The position numbers and the translations under genes were made by a program. Below, piece after piece: positions 36,175-48,887 of a stretch of DNA of 64,000 bases. The stretch covers positions 124,001-188,000 of the forward strand of contig MU404066.1 of NCBI GenBank assembly GCA_022695795.1, in the 5' to 3' direction. Each line of letters begins with the position of its first letter. The stretch's first letter is position 1. The DNA is from Biscogniauxia marginata. Lineage: Eukaryota > Ascomycota > Sordariomycetes > Xylariales > Xylariaceae. The notes beneath the pieces are model-generated. The model had not been told where the DNA came from. It made no database searches and was given only the letters and a program-made list of their open reading frames with translations.

Positions 36175-39100
36175 ATGGCGGACGATGGCATGATGGAAAC
36201 TTTCCAGGCTCTCCATAGAGACCTGGCTACGGTTTCCGAGGCTTTGAAGGAGGATCGTGAGGACCAAGGCCGTGTAGCTTTGGCTCAAGTTTCCCAATCC
36301 CCCCTGCTAGAGTTGGTTCGTGGTAAATTCCAGGTGCTGCTAGACAAGCCCGCCCGGAAGAAAGAGAGTCGTGATGCCATATTGACAGGTCGGTCTTTGC
36401 ATATACCCTGCCTACTCTTCTTATTAGTGCTAACCTGCCCGGTTCCTAGGCAAGGTCCAGATTTCCGGTGAAGAATGGTCCTTCAACAAGGACTTCCAGG
36501 AGATTGTGCTACAGGTCGCTGACGAGCTCGACTTGGATGAAATCGAGGCCGCCAAGCTTACCCTGCAGGCTGAAGAGGAGGAATCGACATTAGGACGCCC
36601 CCGAAGAGAATGCGCTATCATCAGGTTTCACCAGCAAAGAAAGTTCCTGCTCAGCTGCATGTTGTCGCTCCTTGAGCTCTCGAAAGAAGAAGACGAACTA
36701 TTGGCCGATGACCACGGTGACGATCTTGGTGAATTGGGTCAGTACGTCAATGAGAATATTCTCCGGGCGAATCTTCCCGGCGTCAATACGTCTAGGTTCG
36801 TGCCAGCATGTACGGCCACAATGCGTGACGTGAGAACCTGGCTTCAGAAACTCGTTGAGCAAGTGGCCGGTGCGACGATGCTAGGTCGAACAACAGAGGC
36901 AAACTTCCAGGAGACTATCGAGTTCACCTATATCAGCCTCGTGCAACAACACGAGCTTCTCTCAATAATTCTCAGCTACGCCATCGAAAAGCACGTGGCC
37001 ACTGAGGATGACTTTGTGAATTTTCTTCAGGAGTTTAGGCGGTCTCCTAGATATGACTTCTCAATTGGTGAGCCGCCCCAAGTATGGTATGGGTATGTTT
37101 AATGCTGACGCTAGCAGTTCATCTTGTCCCGGTTCTCGGCACGTATATTACGGTATTCGGCTCCACAGAAGGCAGTGGCAATGTATCGCAGGCGAGGAAG
37201 TTGAACGGCATCATTTGCAATCAGCCAGACGACGACACACGCGCGTTTCCTTTCCTCAACGCCACAGTGAGAGCTTGGTGGATCGCTGAATACAGCGGAT
37301 GGTACATGGAAGATGCAGCTGGTTCGGGTATGACCGATATTGATATTGACGAAGGTAGGGTTCCCCTATTTTACTTTTCATCATCTCCACTAACTATTTG
37401 GGTAGAGGACAGACAAAGGTCGAAGATATTCACAGAGTCTGTAAAGGACGGAGCTTTTGATTTTATGCTAGCTGTTTTAGCAGACGTCAAGACCTCTGAG
37501 TGGCAAGATCCCTCACGGCAGCGCTTGCGAACATGGCTCCAGAAAAGGACGCCGCCTCTTCCTCTTGATACTATACCATTCTCAACTGCATTGCAGGGTC
37601 GTCTGACGGCGAAGATGGAGACATTCGTCGACGCCTTCATTTCTAACATGCCTGATGTACTTCGAAAGCTGAAAATCGACGAGGATGAGCAACGTCAGAC
37701 AAGGCAAGTTCAGGAGCAAGATCTCGACCTCGAAAGATTCCTTCTCGTGATAGCCTATACCTATGAAGGTCGACCCGAAGCTGCCGACGCTTTTTGGGTT
37801 GATCCCGAGAACAATTTGGCGGGGTTTCTACAGTGGGCGTCTCGAAGAGCAACCACGCCAATACAAACGGTATTCTGCGAGATGTTACAGTCTCTTTCCG
37901 ACGATCCGGATTCTGCAACATCGGCACACGAGTTTCTCTTGGACGAAGGGCACCAGATGAGAAAGCCTTCTTCCATCACCTGGTCTCACATTCTAAAGGA
38001 GTTGGAGTTTTTCGTTATCAAGATCAGGGAGAAGCCAATTGCACCCCAAGCTAATCCCCAGAGAGCTGGAAAGTTCAACAATGAGCAGGCAGAGACGGAG
38101 CCAGAAAATAATATGATGCAGGAATCCTACCTACGTCTCATGGCTAAGTTAGCAACTCATAGCGAGGCTGCTCGACTTTATCTACTCCAACAACCTCAAG
38201 AGAGATTAGTCGAGTTGCTCTTTCAAGCGATCAGCAGTTTAGTGGCCGCACAGATCAGGGGATATGCATTCAAGGCTCTAACCGCACTCGTGAGTCGAAA
38301 GACACTATCACAGAATTATGGCATGTGGTACTATCTCGAATCCTGTCTTACGGGGTATTTCATTTCGCCCGCCGCAACGAGTAGGATGGCCTCATCGTCA
38401 GCAGCCACCCCTCCTCCCTCATATTACATGGAAGCACTCTTCCAAGAGATGAGCCCGCATTTCGACGAGACGAGCTCGTTCATTCAATTTTTGGTTGCCT
38501 TGACATCCCTCCCAGAAGAATCAGGTCCCTTGAATGACCTACTACCATACCCCGAAGATCTCGGCGCATCAACTCGGATGCGCCCTGGGATCGAACCATA
38601 CATCGATTTCACCTTAGGCCACATCTTTTCTATGAGGATCCTAGACGCCCGAGAAGCCGCACAGCAGAGGATTCTTCGGTTCTATTGCCTAGATTTTGCC
38701 CTCAATTGCATATCCAGCTTCAACGAAGACTTGATCGTGTTCAGCAACCAATCTAACATTAGTGTAGACGCGGTTATTCAAACTAGGGACCTCGAGAGCT
38801 ATGTCACTCTCCATCCCTTCGCTAGAGTAATGGAGTGGATGTTTGACAGCAAGTTCATGAAAAGCGTCCTTGACACAATACACCAAAGCCCTGCAGATAT
38901 TGGAAAGGCGGCTCCAGACTCGCCGCTCATCCTCGGCGTATTGCGTGCAGTTGAACTTTTGTCCAAAGGCATAGACCTGCAAACTACCTACCTCGAATTG
39001 GTCCGACCGGCCGTGAAGCCTCAAAACCGAGCCCAGAGCCGGTCACCGTACATACCAACTTCTAACGGAGCATTTGCTTCAATTGAAGACGGCCTCATGA

Positions 39101-41748
39101 CTAGCCTCACACTAATATCCGATCTTGGTCGTTACTGCGGCATAGGGCACCCAGACCTCACGTTAGCCAGCTTAAAGCTCTTAGAGAAGATCTCGACCTC
39201 ACCCAAGATCATTTCAGCTTGGCACTCGGGGCCGTCCAGCCAAACCCACCGGAACAAAGCTATTGTAGCGTTGGAAGAACATGGTGATGCGGAAGCTATA
39301 TCAGGAGCCTTTAAAGCAGAGTTTATGACTCCTCTAGACTTTCGCAAGGGTGCCGAGTCCCCTGAATATCAAATTAAGGTCTATATATTGGATTTCCTCT
39401 ATTCCTGCCTGCGCGCCAGCCCCGATCGACCAACAATTGCTCATTTACTCCTTGGCTTCCAATGCAGAGCCAATACGCTCGATATCGAGTCTGACGGTGC
39501 TTTCGACAAACGATCAGCTTTATTCCACTCATTACTACCAGTTATCGTGGAAGTTCCGGCAAGAAATGAAGAAGGGGTCATGCTCCAGTGGCTGATCAAT
39601 TTGAAATACAAAGTCATGCGAATCTTCAAGATCCTCTGGAGCTTTCCCTTATCCGCGGGCATTGTTCTTGAGGAGCTCCGAGAGAATGACTTCCTTTTCC
39701 ATATTCTCCTACAAGGACTTGTAACTCAACAAAACCTTCTATGGGATGGAGAGGAAGCCAGCGGACCAGATTTCCTCACCACTCCAGCCGCTCAAGGTTA
39801 CGTCGATTATCTCGCAATGCGAGCCATGGCTCTAGAGTACATTGCCCATGAGCTCTGCGGCGTATCCCAAGGCCACACGCCGGCTCTAAAGCGTCGTGTC
39901 TTTGATGCCCTTGGGGGTCAGATCAAGATCGACGGCGCGGAGGCTATTCCCGTGCCATCGGTATTCGAATTTCACGATACCCTACCACAAGAGAGTCTGT
40001 TTGCAGCCCCACCACCGGAGTTTAGCGCATACGCGGATATTGACCTCAGGCCCTGCCTTGAAAAGGATGATGACAAGAACCAAATTTATAATTTGGAGAA
40101 AGTCCAAGAGATCATACTCCTGAAACGTAGGGAGGCTCACAAGTCGGGCCAGGTTATCCTACAGCAGGATGTCGTCATCGCCGAGGCAGAAGAAGAGACG
40201 TTATCGCTATATGTAGTGTATCTCAACCGACTCAACCAAGTCAAAGCGTATAGCCTTAAAGTGCTAAGAGCATGGACTAGGCTCCTAATGGTGATGACCG
40301 ACTCGAACGATTTCAAAGGCACCAACAAAGTTTCGTTCATCCTGCAAACACTGCAGGCGACGCTCCCAGGGCTCGAGCTGTATGGCTCGGAGAATCCTGA
40401 GGCGGCTTCCGAGCTAGCAAAGCTAGCTAAAGTATTGCTATACAAACTAGACTTCGCAACGATGGCCTCTACGGAGAAGGAGAAACAGAGCCAGGCGATT
40501 GAAAACCTCGTGAGCGACAAACTATTTCAGCTGTTGCAAGTCTGTCTGAATGCGATCGCAAAGTGGGTCGGCGACCAGGAACTAAGGGCGATCTACTACA
40601 GCATCTGTTACCGACACCTAGCCGGGCTCGTAGACCATGGCTCGGGTGTTCTATCCGGTCTTCGAAAGACGGCTAAAACGATTCAGGTGTTCGGTGAGAA
40701 GCTTCTGAACGTTATCTGCGACGATGCGTTCGGTGGAGATGCGGGTTGTCAGTCTGCGGCGCTCATCCTATTAGGCACATTAATACAGCTTGGTAGACAG
40801 GAGAACGACAGTTATGTTGTAGAGGCGCTTAACAAGCTAAACTTCATCGGCATTCTTGTCGATTCTCTTCGTGGCGTGCTACAGGAATGGATAGACATCG
40901 ATCGCACAGGTAAGTCTCGTATTTTTTATAACGGGTTTCGGAAGCAGGCAGCTGACAGAGATGATTAGGTACCCCGGAGCAGCAGAGCTATCTTAATGCA
41001 AAACTAGCGCTTCTGTTGCAGCTGTGCCAGACGCGCGAAGGAGCCAAGTATGTTCTGCATGCGAACCTGTTTCGGGCCATCGAGCAGTCTGGATTGTTTA
41101 CGGTGGATCCGGAGCTGCAAGTTGATTCATCAGATTCGCAAGCCCTGGAAAAACACTATGCTCTTCTAGTCAAGGTTACCCGCATCATTGGTGTTGCAGT
41201 AATCAGCCGAGGATCACACAACGTCCTTCAGGGCAGACGGTTCTTGACCGAGCATAGGATGCTAGTGATGCACGTCTTAAAACGGTCGGCCGGGATTGGT
41301 GCAGGGACTGGAAAGCTAGATCTCGAGCTTACAGAACGCATCAGTGAACTAGCTGAAGCTTTCATGGTCATTATCACCGCCAGTGACTTCCTCGAGGTGA
41401 GATAATTCCTATCTACTTTCTTGCTGCCCCTACCTAGGTAGCACCTAACTGACGAGGTCAATTGGTCACAGTTTGAAAGCGATACCTTAAACGAAGAGCA
41501 TCGGCCCAAACCGGCCTTGTTCCACTGAAAATATCAATGCAGAACAGCTGAGGGATGCATTGTAGGTGACACATTATATGGAGAAGTTGAGCGCCGTTGA
41601 AGACCAAAGAGTAGCGTCTACCTTACAAATGAGGGTTTCACTTTATGAGGCCACTCGGGACGGGAACCACGATGGAAGAATGACGACAGGCGACGCCGAG
41701 AGATATGAAAAACTTGTACGAGGCAAGTTCGGCGGCATATCGGAGTGA
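36175..41748 (+). CDS. nup192: Inner-ring nucleoporin Nup192 (Nup205 family), with a disrupted 3' end
   Basis: Exons 36175-36388, 36450-37067, 37118-37354, 37406-40909, 40969-41396 and 41472-41528 keep phase throughout and give 1685 residues ending at the TGA at 41526. The family call rests on conserved blocks such as GEEWSFNKDFQEIVLQ, DELDLDEIEAA, VLGTYITVFGS and EEDRQRSKIFTES and on the length. Fungal Nup192 is about 1750 residues and forms a large superhelical scaffold of the pore inner ring with Nic96 and Nup53. After the TGA, another frame carries a tail of Nup192 character (ENINAEQLRDAL, then HYMEKLSAVEDQR and DAERYEKLVRGKF) up to a TGA at 41746, itself broken by a TAG at 41563. The gene therefore looks frameshifted near its end, or a weak 73-nt intron (41519-41591) rejoins it, giving 1734 residues. 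Confidence 0.93.
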
Positions 41749-43217
41749 AGAGTTATATGTAGTACGTAGTGAGGAAGATATATGAGAAAGATGATAAAAA
41801 GCTCCCGATAATATCTCGTCCTATACGTTCGAGACGGCAAAGCATCACGTTATGTCAAGGCGACAGCATGAGATTTTTTGGTTAGATTTTGGATGGTTAC
41901 GTTCCGTGTAAGAGTAAGAGTAAGAAGGTTGCCACGCGGTCAGCGATATGCGAGCCGGTCATGATTGGTTCAGCTACAAAATGCATCGAAGAGAACTGGA
42001 AGAAGCGAAGCAAGGGAATGAACAAGGGTCCTCTCTAGCCTCTCGGCAGTGCTTGGCACCCTGTCCCAAACGGGAAGCTGGAAATCAGAGTGTGCACAGC
42101 CCCGGGTCCAGCTCGATACCCTTCGAACCTAATCCCTCCACCTGCGGCCTCCACTTGCGGCGCTCGCCTGATAATAATAAAATGCTCCTGCAGAGCAACA
42201 CTCTATCTACCTTAGGTATGCATGTAGACTGCAAAGGTACTCTTTACTGGGTATTGTACATACATTACCCAACCTATCGGGCTGACTCAATTTGCAGGTG
42301 ACAGATAACTGGCCGAAATAGTAAGACGCTCTATATAACATCCGATCGTCATTGGGAGCCATGCCTCTGCCACACCCCCGTCTTTTATTTTCCTTTTCAT
42401 TCTCATCTTCACAAGTATTACCAAACGTAAAGCATCTAGTGTAATTCAGTTACGTCAAGTAAATGCTGGCTCCCGATATCTAAAGAAGCACTACTAAGCT
42501 GCTAACTGGTAGTTAACTAGCGCCGGCTGCTTTGGGACTAGACTTATCTACCCCACAACCAGGATGTGTAGGTATGTAGGTAGTAGGGTAGGTAGCCTAC
42601 CTGGTGTATAAGGAACGGCCTGTATTGAGATACCTACATGTACCAAGCTGCATGGGATCTCGTGCCCTCACTCCCTAAAGTTGGCAAGCCTCCAGCGCGC
42701 CGTACCTTACTTCAGGTATACGGACTATACTACCGGTGGCTTTCCCAAGGTCGGGTAATATCAATTTCGCCTCGCGCTAACTACGGATGAGCCACCAGAG
42801 CGGCTAGCGGTCGCCTTACCAACTACGGGACCTTCTCGTAGCTCGTGAAGATTATGTGTAAGACAAGAAAAACCGCCCTCGGTCACCATTTCGTGCACTT
42901 GGCAAGATAAGAGATGCATCCTCAGAAAAGGAAGAACATCTTGGCGTACGTTTACCAAGACAATTCGAACAGGTCTTTTCCAACAGGTCTATTTAATCCT
43001 TGACTCTCCCCCGCCATCTCGCACATCGTGTTCTTTTTTTTTTCTTCTTCTCTCGATCCTTCTGATCTGCACCTCGTAAGCTGTGAACGCCAAAACTGTG
43101 TCAACACCACCGTTCGCCCCTCTCGTCGGGTTGTTGGTTGGAAATTCCCCATCCTCTTCTCTCAAGTAAAGACGTTTTACCTCGCCCGCGGTCCGAACGA
43201 CCTCGTGCTGTCCAGCC
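41749..43217. other. Intergenic between nup192 and the permease gene
   Basis: No gene seen. Right after nup192 there is AT-moderate 3' UTR-like sequence. TAGGTATGTAGGTAGTAGG words lie near 42570-42600. The last 200 bp (43020-43215) are CT-rich and end at a CCATGG start context, as in a fungal promoter/leader. Confidence 0.5.
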
Positions 43218-45113
43218 ATGGACCACAGCGGCGGCCTAGTCCACAGGGCCTCGTCGTCCGAGTCGCCCTCGGGCAACAAGGAAAAGATCGGCTACAGCGA
43301 TGTCGACATTGACCATGCCAACATCCGGGGCCTCGAGACCTCGCCCGAGACCTCGCTACACCGCGGTCTCAAGGCCCGTCACATCACTATGATTGCCATC
43401 GGTGGTGCGATCGGAACTGGTCTCATCATCGGCACCGGAAAGGCTCTCGCCCAGGCCGGTCCCGGCTCCATCTTCATCTCGTACTCCATCACCGGTTTCA
43501 TCGTCTTCCTCGTCATGGCCGCCCTCGGCGAGATGTCGGCCTGGCTCCCCATGTCTGCTGGCTTCACCGGTTACGCCTCTCGCTTCTGCGACCCCTCCCT
43601 CGGCTTCGCTCTCGGTTGGTCGTAAGTTGCCATCATTTCTACATCGGTCGCGTATCACCGACTGCGACGGTGCCAGACTCGGTCGGGGACTAACGCTTAT
43701 GCTTACCACCTATTTCTGCAGGTACTGGATCAAATATATCATCCTCTCTCCTAATCAGCTTACGGCTGCCGCCCTGGTCATATCGTTTTGGGTCCCACGC
43801 GAACGAGTCAACCCCGGCGTCTGGATTACCATATTTCTGATCCTAATCGTGGCCATCAACTACTTCGGCGTACGGTTCTTTGGAGAATTCGAATTCTGGC
43901 TGTCTAGTTTCAAGGTCGTGGTTATCGTAGGCATCATTCTTCTAACCCTCATCATTGCCGCCGGTGGAGCTGATGGCCACGCGAGAGGATTCGAGTACTG
44001 GAGGAACCCTGGGTAAGTGTTTGCGCTCGACACGGCTAAATTTTTATTTTTTTATTTTTTTTAAGAGGTGAATAATTGCTAAACACGATAATCAGTGCGT
44101 TCAAGCCGTACATCATGGAGGGATCAGCTGGTCAATTCCTCGGTTTCTGGTCCACCATGGTCACAGCTACCTTCGCGTACCTGGGTACAGAGTTGGTTGG
44201 TGTGACAGTCGGAGAGGCTCAGAACCCCCGCAAGACGATTCCCCGTGCCATCAAGCTCACGTTCTACCGAATCGTCTTTTTCTACTGCATCAGTATCTTG
44301 TTGATCGGCATGTGCGTCCCGTACGATTCTGAAGAGCTTGCCTTCGCAAACGACAGTTTGAGCAGCGCCAATGCCTCTCCCTTCGTCGTAGCGGTCAGAT
44401 TGGCCGGCATCCCAGTCCTCGACCATATCGTCAATGGCTGTATTCTACTGTTCGTCTTCTCGGCCGCCAACTCGGATTTGTACATCGCGAGCCGAACTTT
44501 GTACGGTCTGTCATCTGATGGCTCAGCCCCGGCCATCTTCCGAAAGACCAATAGCAGTGGCGTTCCCGTGTATGCCCTCGGTCTCTCATCAGCCTTTGCA
44601 CTACTTGCCTACCTAAATGTCTCGGACGATTCCAGGGAGGTCTTCAGCTACTTCGTCAACCTAGTCACCATCTTCGGTCTCCTGACCTGGATCTCCATCC
44701 TGGTCACGCACATCTGGTTCGTACGCGCGCGCAAGGCGCAGGGTCTCGCCGATGAGATCATGCCGTATCGGGCACCCCTCGGCATTTGGGGCTCGTACGG
44801 CGCACTCGCCATCTGCGTCCTGATCGCGCTCACCAAGAACTATGACGTGTTCGTGGGCGACTTCAACAGCAAATACAAGACCTTCATCACGGGCTACCTA
44901 GGCATCCCCATCTACCTGATTCTCATCCTCGGACACAAGCTCTGGACCAAGAGCAAGGGCGTACGGCCGCACGAGTGCGACTTCTACACGGGCAAGGACA
45001 TCATCGACCGCGAGGAAGAGGAGTTCCTGGCGGCCAAGGCGGCCGAGAAGGCCAGCAGGCCTCCGAACAAAGGAGGCGCCTTCTACAAGAGATGGGTCTC
45101 GTGGCTATTCTAA
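43218..45113 (+). CDS. Amino-acid permease, YAT family, Dip5-like
   Basis: Exons 43218-43621, 43722-44012 and 44096-45113 join in phase 2 each and give 570 residues. The protein has about 12 hydrophobic helices. The first carries the APC-superfamily substrate signature IAIGGAIGTGLIIGTG at about residues 56-71, followed by GEMSAWLPMSAGFTGYASRF. The C-terminal tail has the ECDFYTGKDIIDREEEE block seen in Dip5-type permeases of acidic amino acids, which is the basis for the subtype; the general family is certain and the substrate is inferred. The charged N-terminus (about 50 residues, Ser/Lys/Asp-rich) is where arrestin-guided ubiquitination usually occurs. The third-position G+C rises toward the 3' end. 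An (ACT)n microsatellite lies 77 bp beyond the stop. Confidence 0.92.
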
Positions 45114-45188
45114 GCCCCAAAGTCACCCGGAATTGGCGCGCGCGCGGCCCCCTTTTTTTTCGGTTGGCCTTACTTTGCTTTGCTGCTG

Positions 45189-45190
<2 letters not shown>

Positions 45191-45237
<47 letters not shown>
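45191..45237. repeat. Trinucleotide microsatellite (ACT)n
   Basis: About 15 perfect units preceded by three TGC units, in the probable 3' UTR of the permease gene. Confidence 0.95.
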
Positions 45238-46449
45238 AACAAGAACATATACATAAATACATACATATATATATATCGTCGGAGATAAATGGGAGAGGAC
45301 GGGGTTATAACGTACGTGTATAGCATATCATGATTTTTTGGTTATGAATAGGGGCGAAGCAAAGGTGGGCAGAGAAAGGAAAGGAAAGGAAAGGAAGGAA
45401 AGAGAAAAAGTAAATAATAAAAGATACCACCGACGTAATAGACTGACTTTATTACAAGTGAGCGTTTATGTACCTAATCTATTTGTAAAGGTATACGATG
45501 GATGTTGTTGTACGAGCTGAAGAATCATATAGAGACGGGGGGAAGGGGGTGAGAAAAAAGAGAAGTGATCACTAGGTACAATAGTTGTTTTGTTCGGAGA
45601 GCGAAATTTTATTAGGTAGTCTCGTAGGTGTGACTGTCCTGCTTACGTTCTCCCCCCCCCTTCCCTTTTTTTTTTTGGGCCGTACTGGTTATTTTTGAAA
45701 AGATTGATAAACTTGCGCCTCTTGTTTTTCTGTTTCTGTTTCTTACACTTCTAAACGCAAGCTATATAATTTAGTTTAAGTTTTAAATTAAGCTTGGCCG
45801 AGACTTTAAACTACTCAAGTATCTACATAGGTACCTAGTTAATATATTATAATGAATAAAAACGAGAAAGTAAAATAAAAATTTACTATTAGTTTCTTAA
45901 TAATAGAGCTAAGAAGCAGGTTTTTAATTCAAATATATTTAACGTACGGAATACTTTGTATATGATCAGGTGTATAGGTAGGTAGGTAGGTAGATACAAG
46001 TTAGGTTGGGTTAGGTTAAATTAATAGCTGATAAAGCATATGTATAGAGATCGGTAATACTCTTAACTTGCCGATAGGAAAATGCAGGGGTGTGCTGGAG
46101 GGAGGAGACGCGGGATGCCAAGTTCTTGTCGATTTAGTTAATCGTTCGTTCGTTCGTTCGGTGACGGATTTGGATTTTTTTTTTCTCTTTCATTTCTTTT
46201 GAGATTAATAATCGATCTATCTAATCGCTTGGAACCAGAACGCCTCTTTTCGTTGTACGTATTCCGTATTCCATATTCCGTATTTTGCCTTCTTGGCTAG
46301 TACGTACCTAAGGTATACATACATACTCACCGTGTTTCCGTTCATACTGCTAGGTAGCTGGATATGAATACCTAGGTGCCCACCTGTTGTGAGAAAGAAG
46401 AAGAAAAAGGAGATAGACTAGGAGATAGAACGGATCGGATGGGATTCTT

Positions 46450-46468
46450 GGGGGGGGGGGGGGGGGGG
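46450..46468. repeat. G19 homopolymer
   Basis: An uninterrupted run of G in intergenic DNA, flanked by TTCTT and TCGGCGG. Confidence 0.9.
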
Positions 46469-48887
46469 TCGGCGGCATGGTTCGTTCCCGGTTTCTCGGG
46501 GCTTAAATATGTATGTAAGTTAGGTAGGTAGATATGCTAAATTAGACTACATAGGTAGGTAGGTAGGTATGTACATTACACGGATACGCGGATCTATCTC
46601 TTAGCCTCTGAGGCCGCCCGCCTGCCGGAGGCTTTCTTCTGGGTAGGTAATATATCATACTCTCTCGGCGATATCTTGGCGTAGAAGCTTTGGACGGTCG
46701 CCAAGCCAGGTCGCATGCAAGACGCAGTCGACGATGGGAGGTTGCGTGCAGCGTACCGATCGTATTGCTAGTATGGAACATTCCATCGAAGAGGCCCTGT
46801 CCCGGCCGGCTGTCGGGCCCCCTACTCACCTTAACCCCGATTCAGGCATTAACCTTAGGTGTTTGCTGTACATAAGTAGGTAATGCTTGAGTAGGCAGTG
46901 TGTGTATTCGACTAGCAGAAGTATTGATATCTACGAGGTTACGTATTATTTCGTGTAAGACCCCCTTGGAATCATCTACGACACGCAACTAAATCTGTAA
47001 CGAGAAAGTAAGGCACAAAATACAGCTGCTGAATCGTTTTCTTTGTTGTTAAAAAAGATGAGCTACGCAGTCAACACTTAGGTTTGGATAATGGGTTTAA
47101 GCCCCCTTTTCGACCAAAAAACGGCCAACCTCCAAGCCATCCTCTTCGTACGTTCCCGTGTCAACCCATGAGATCTAGCAGCATTCCCACAAGTAAGTTG
47201 CCGTGCGCGTGTGAGAATAGGTCGAGAAGATGCTCGTCCACTGATGCGTCGGCTCCCACGACACTACGGCAGTCCGACTAGACATCATCGTTTCCTTTGT
47301 CGACGTACACTTCTTCGGTTTGTTTACTCACTGGATCGGTATGTAGGTAGCTACATACCGCCTTGGGGTGGACTACCTAGACTTGGGTAAGATTGGAAAA
47401 CCACCATGGTCCATAGCCGAACCCAACTTGCTCTCTTTTACCCTCTTGCTTTCTTCTTTGCCAAAACCCGTGCCTCTTTCTCTTCGTTGATCTGGTCAAG
47501 CCAGATTTGAAGGCCCCTAACCGACGAATTCAGGAGGAACTCTTCGGTAAAACTTGGAAAAGTTCCGTTGGCCTTATGCTCCTCGGCTAGCTCGCGCCTC
47601 TCGATGTCTACTCACGTCATTTTGATACTGATCGCGAGTGTTCCATGGTTCTTATAAGATAGTAGCAGTTGGTACAATACCCCTTTGATGATCGTCTTAC
47701 CACCGGAAACGCAGTCTTCGCAAGGACCGCGGGACTTATCCGACTCACATTGATCACACGGAGTGGTATTTGGTTCACCTGTAAACAGGTAGAGCGCAAT
47801 TACTGTAGCTCTTTCTTGCCGCTTGATGTCCCATTCAGCGGTGGCTTCCGCAGCTTTGTGCCAATATTTTTTTGGTTTTCATCGTGCGAAGAACAACTTT
47901 TATGAAATATATTAATTACCTAATTTAGAAATCATTTGATTAGTATGCAAATATGTTAACTTGTTCTGGAGAAGAACTTCTCGTGACTGTAGAGAATTTC
48001 GCCTCGCAAAGTTGACCGACAAGACGAATAGTATGGCCAACCTCATTCTTGCACTCATCGACTGCCGGAGCGGTATCGAGAAATCGTATATCCTTGTAAG
48101 TGAAGTCCGAAAGTTTAGGCCCAACTAGAGAAACCGGCGGCATGGTTAAAATACAATGGGTTTTTACTTGGAATATAAAACCACTTATAGGATTCTACGT
48201 CGGCGTCTTAAGTGAGATTTGATGTCACAATAAAAGGCTTTCCTCGGGAGTTGCGTGTCGTTCTTTTGGGGTTATTTCACGTGTTTTGGAATCCCAACGT
48301 GTGAGTTTAAATGTAAGTATTATAAGCATGGCAACAAGTAGAGGAAATGTAACGCGGCAGGATACCATTAAATATAGGTAGGGAATTATATGCAGGATAC
48401 GATGCACGCAATGAACACAAGGTAGGGCTTGGCAATGTGTTGTTGTTCTGGTTATATGGATGGAGAAAGAGGCGTGGATGAATCTACAGTGAGGATAGGG
48501 TAGGTGTAGTGAGGGAAACGTGGGGAAGATTGGCTTTAGCACAGTTTTAGCGCAGTTTTAGCTGTGGGGTCACTGCATGCACACCACGGGAATTCCCCTC
48601 GGCAAATAGGGGACTATCTGTACCTACCTACCTACCTACCTACGTACATAATAGGATTACTAGGTACCCTCTCTATAGATAGCGTCAGCGAACGAGGACA
48701 GGCGTAACAATTAGAAGCCCTTCACACCACGAACCAATGACCTAGCCAAGCACCTTCATAGTTGTGAATAATCGAAACCACCTAGCTCCATTACTGAAAA
48801 CAGGTAGCTACTACCTATAGCTATCTGAACGAAGAGGGCCAGAATAACTGACCCGGGAAGCAAGTTACGATAGTAACGTGAGCGAGC

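Larger units (their letters stand above)
45114..48887. other. Long intergenic tract, simple repeats, no gene seen
   Basis: Contents in order: (ACT)n at 45191-45237; GGAAA repeats near 45375-45400; an AT-rich stretch at about 45720-46030 with TAGGTACCTA at 45828 and TAGGTAGGTAGG near 45975-45990; CGTT repeats near 46142-46160; G19 at 46450-46468; more TAGG repeats near 46550-46570; ACCTACCTACC at 48625-48645. The short frames (for example near 46.6-46.9 and 47.9-48.1 kb) have no motif or bias that would support a gene. Confidence 0.5.

Noticed and set aside
46542..46875. Short frames on both strands near 46.6-46.9 kb
   Set aside because: They lie in repeat-rich intergenic DNA (TAGG tandems, G19) and have no coding signal.
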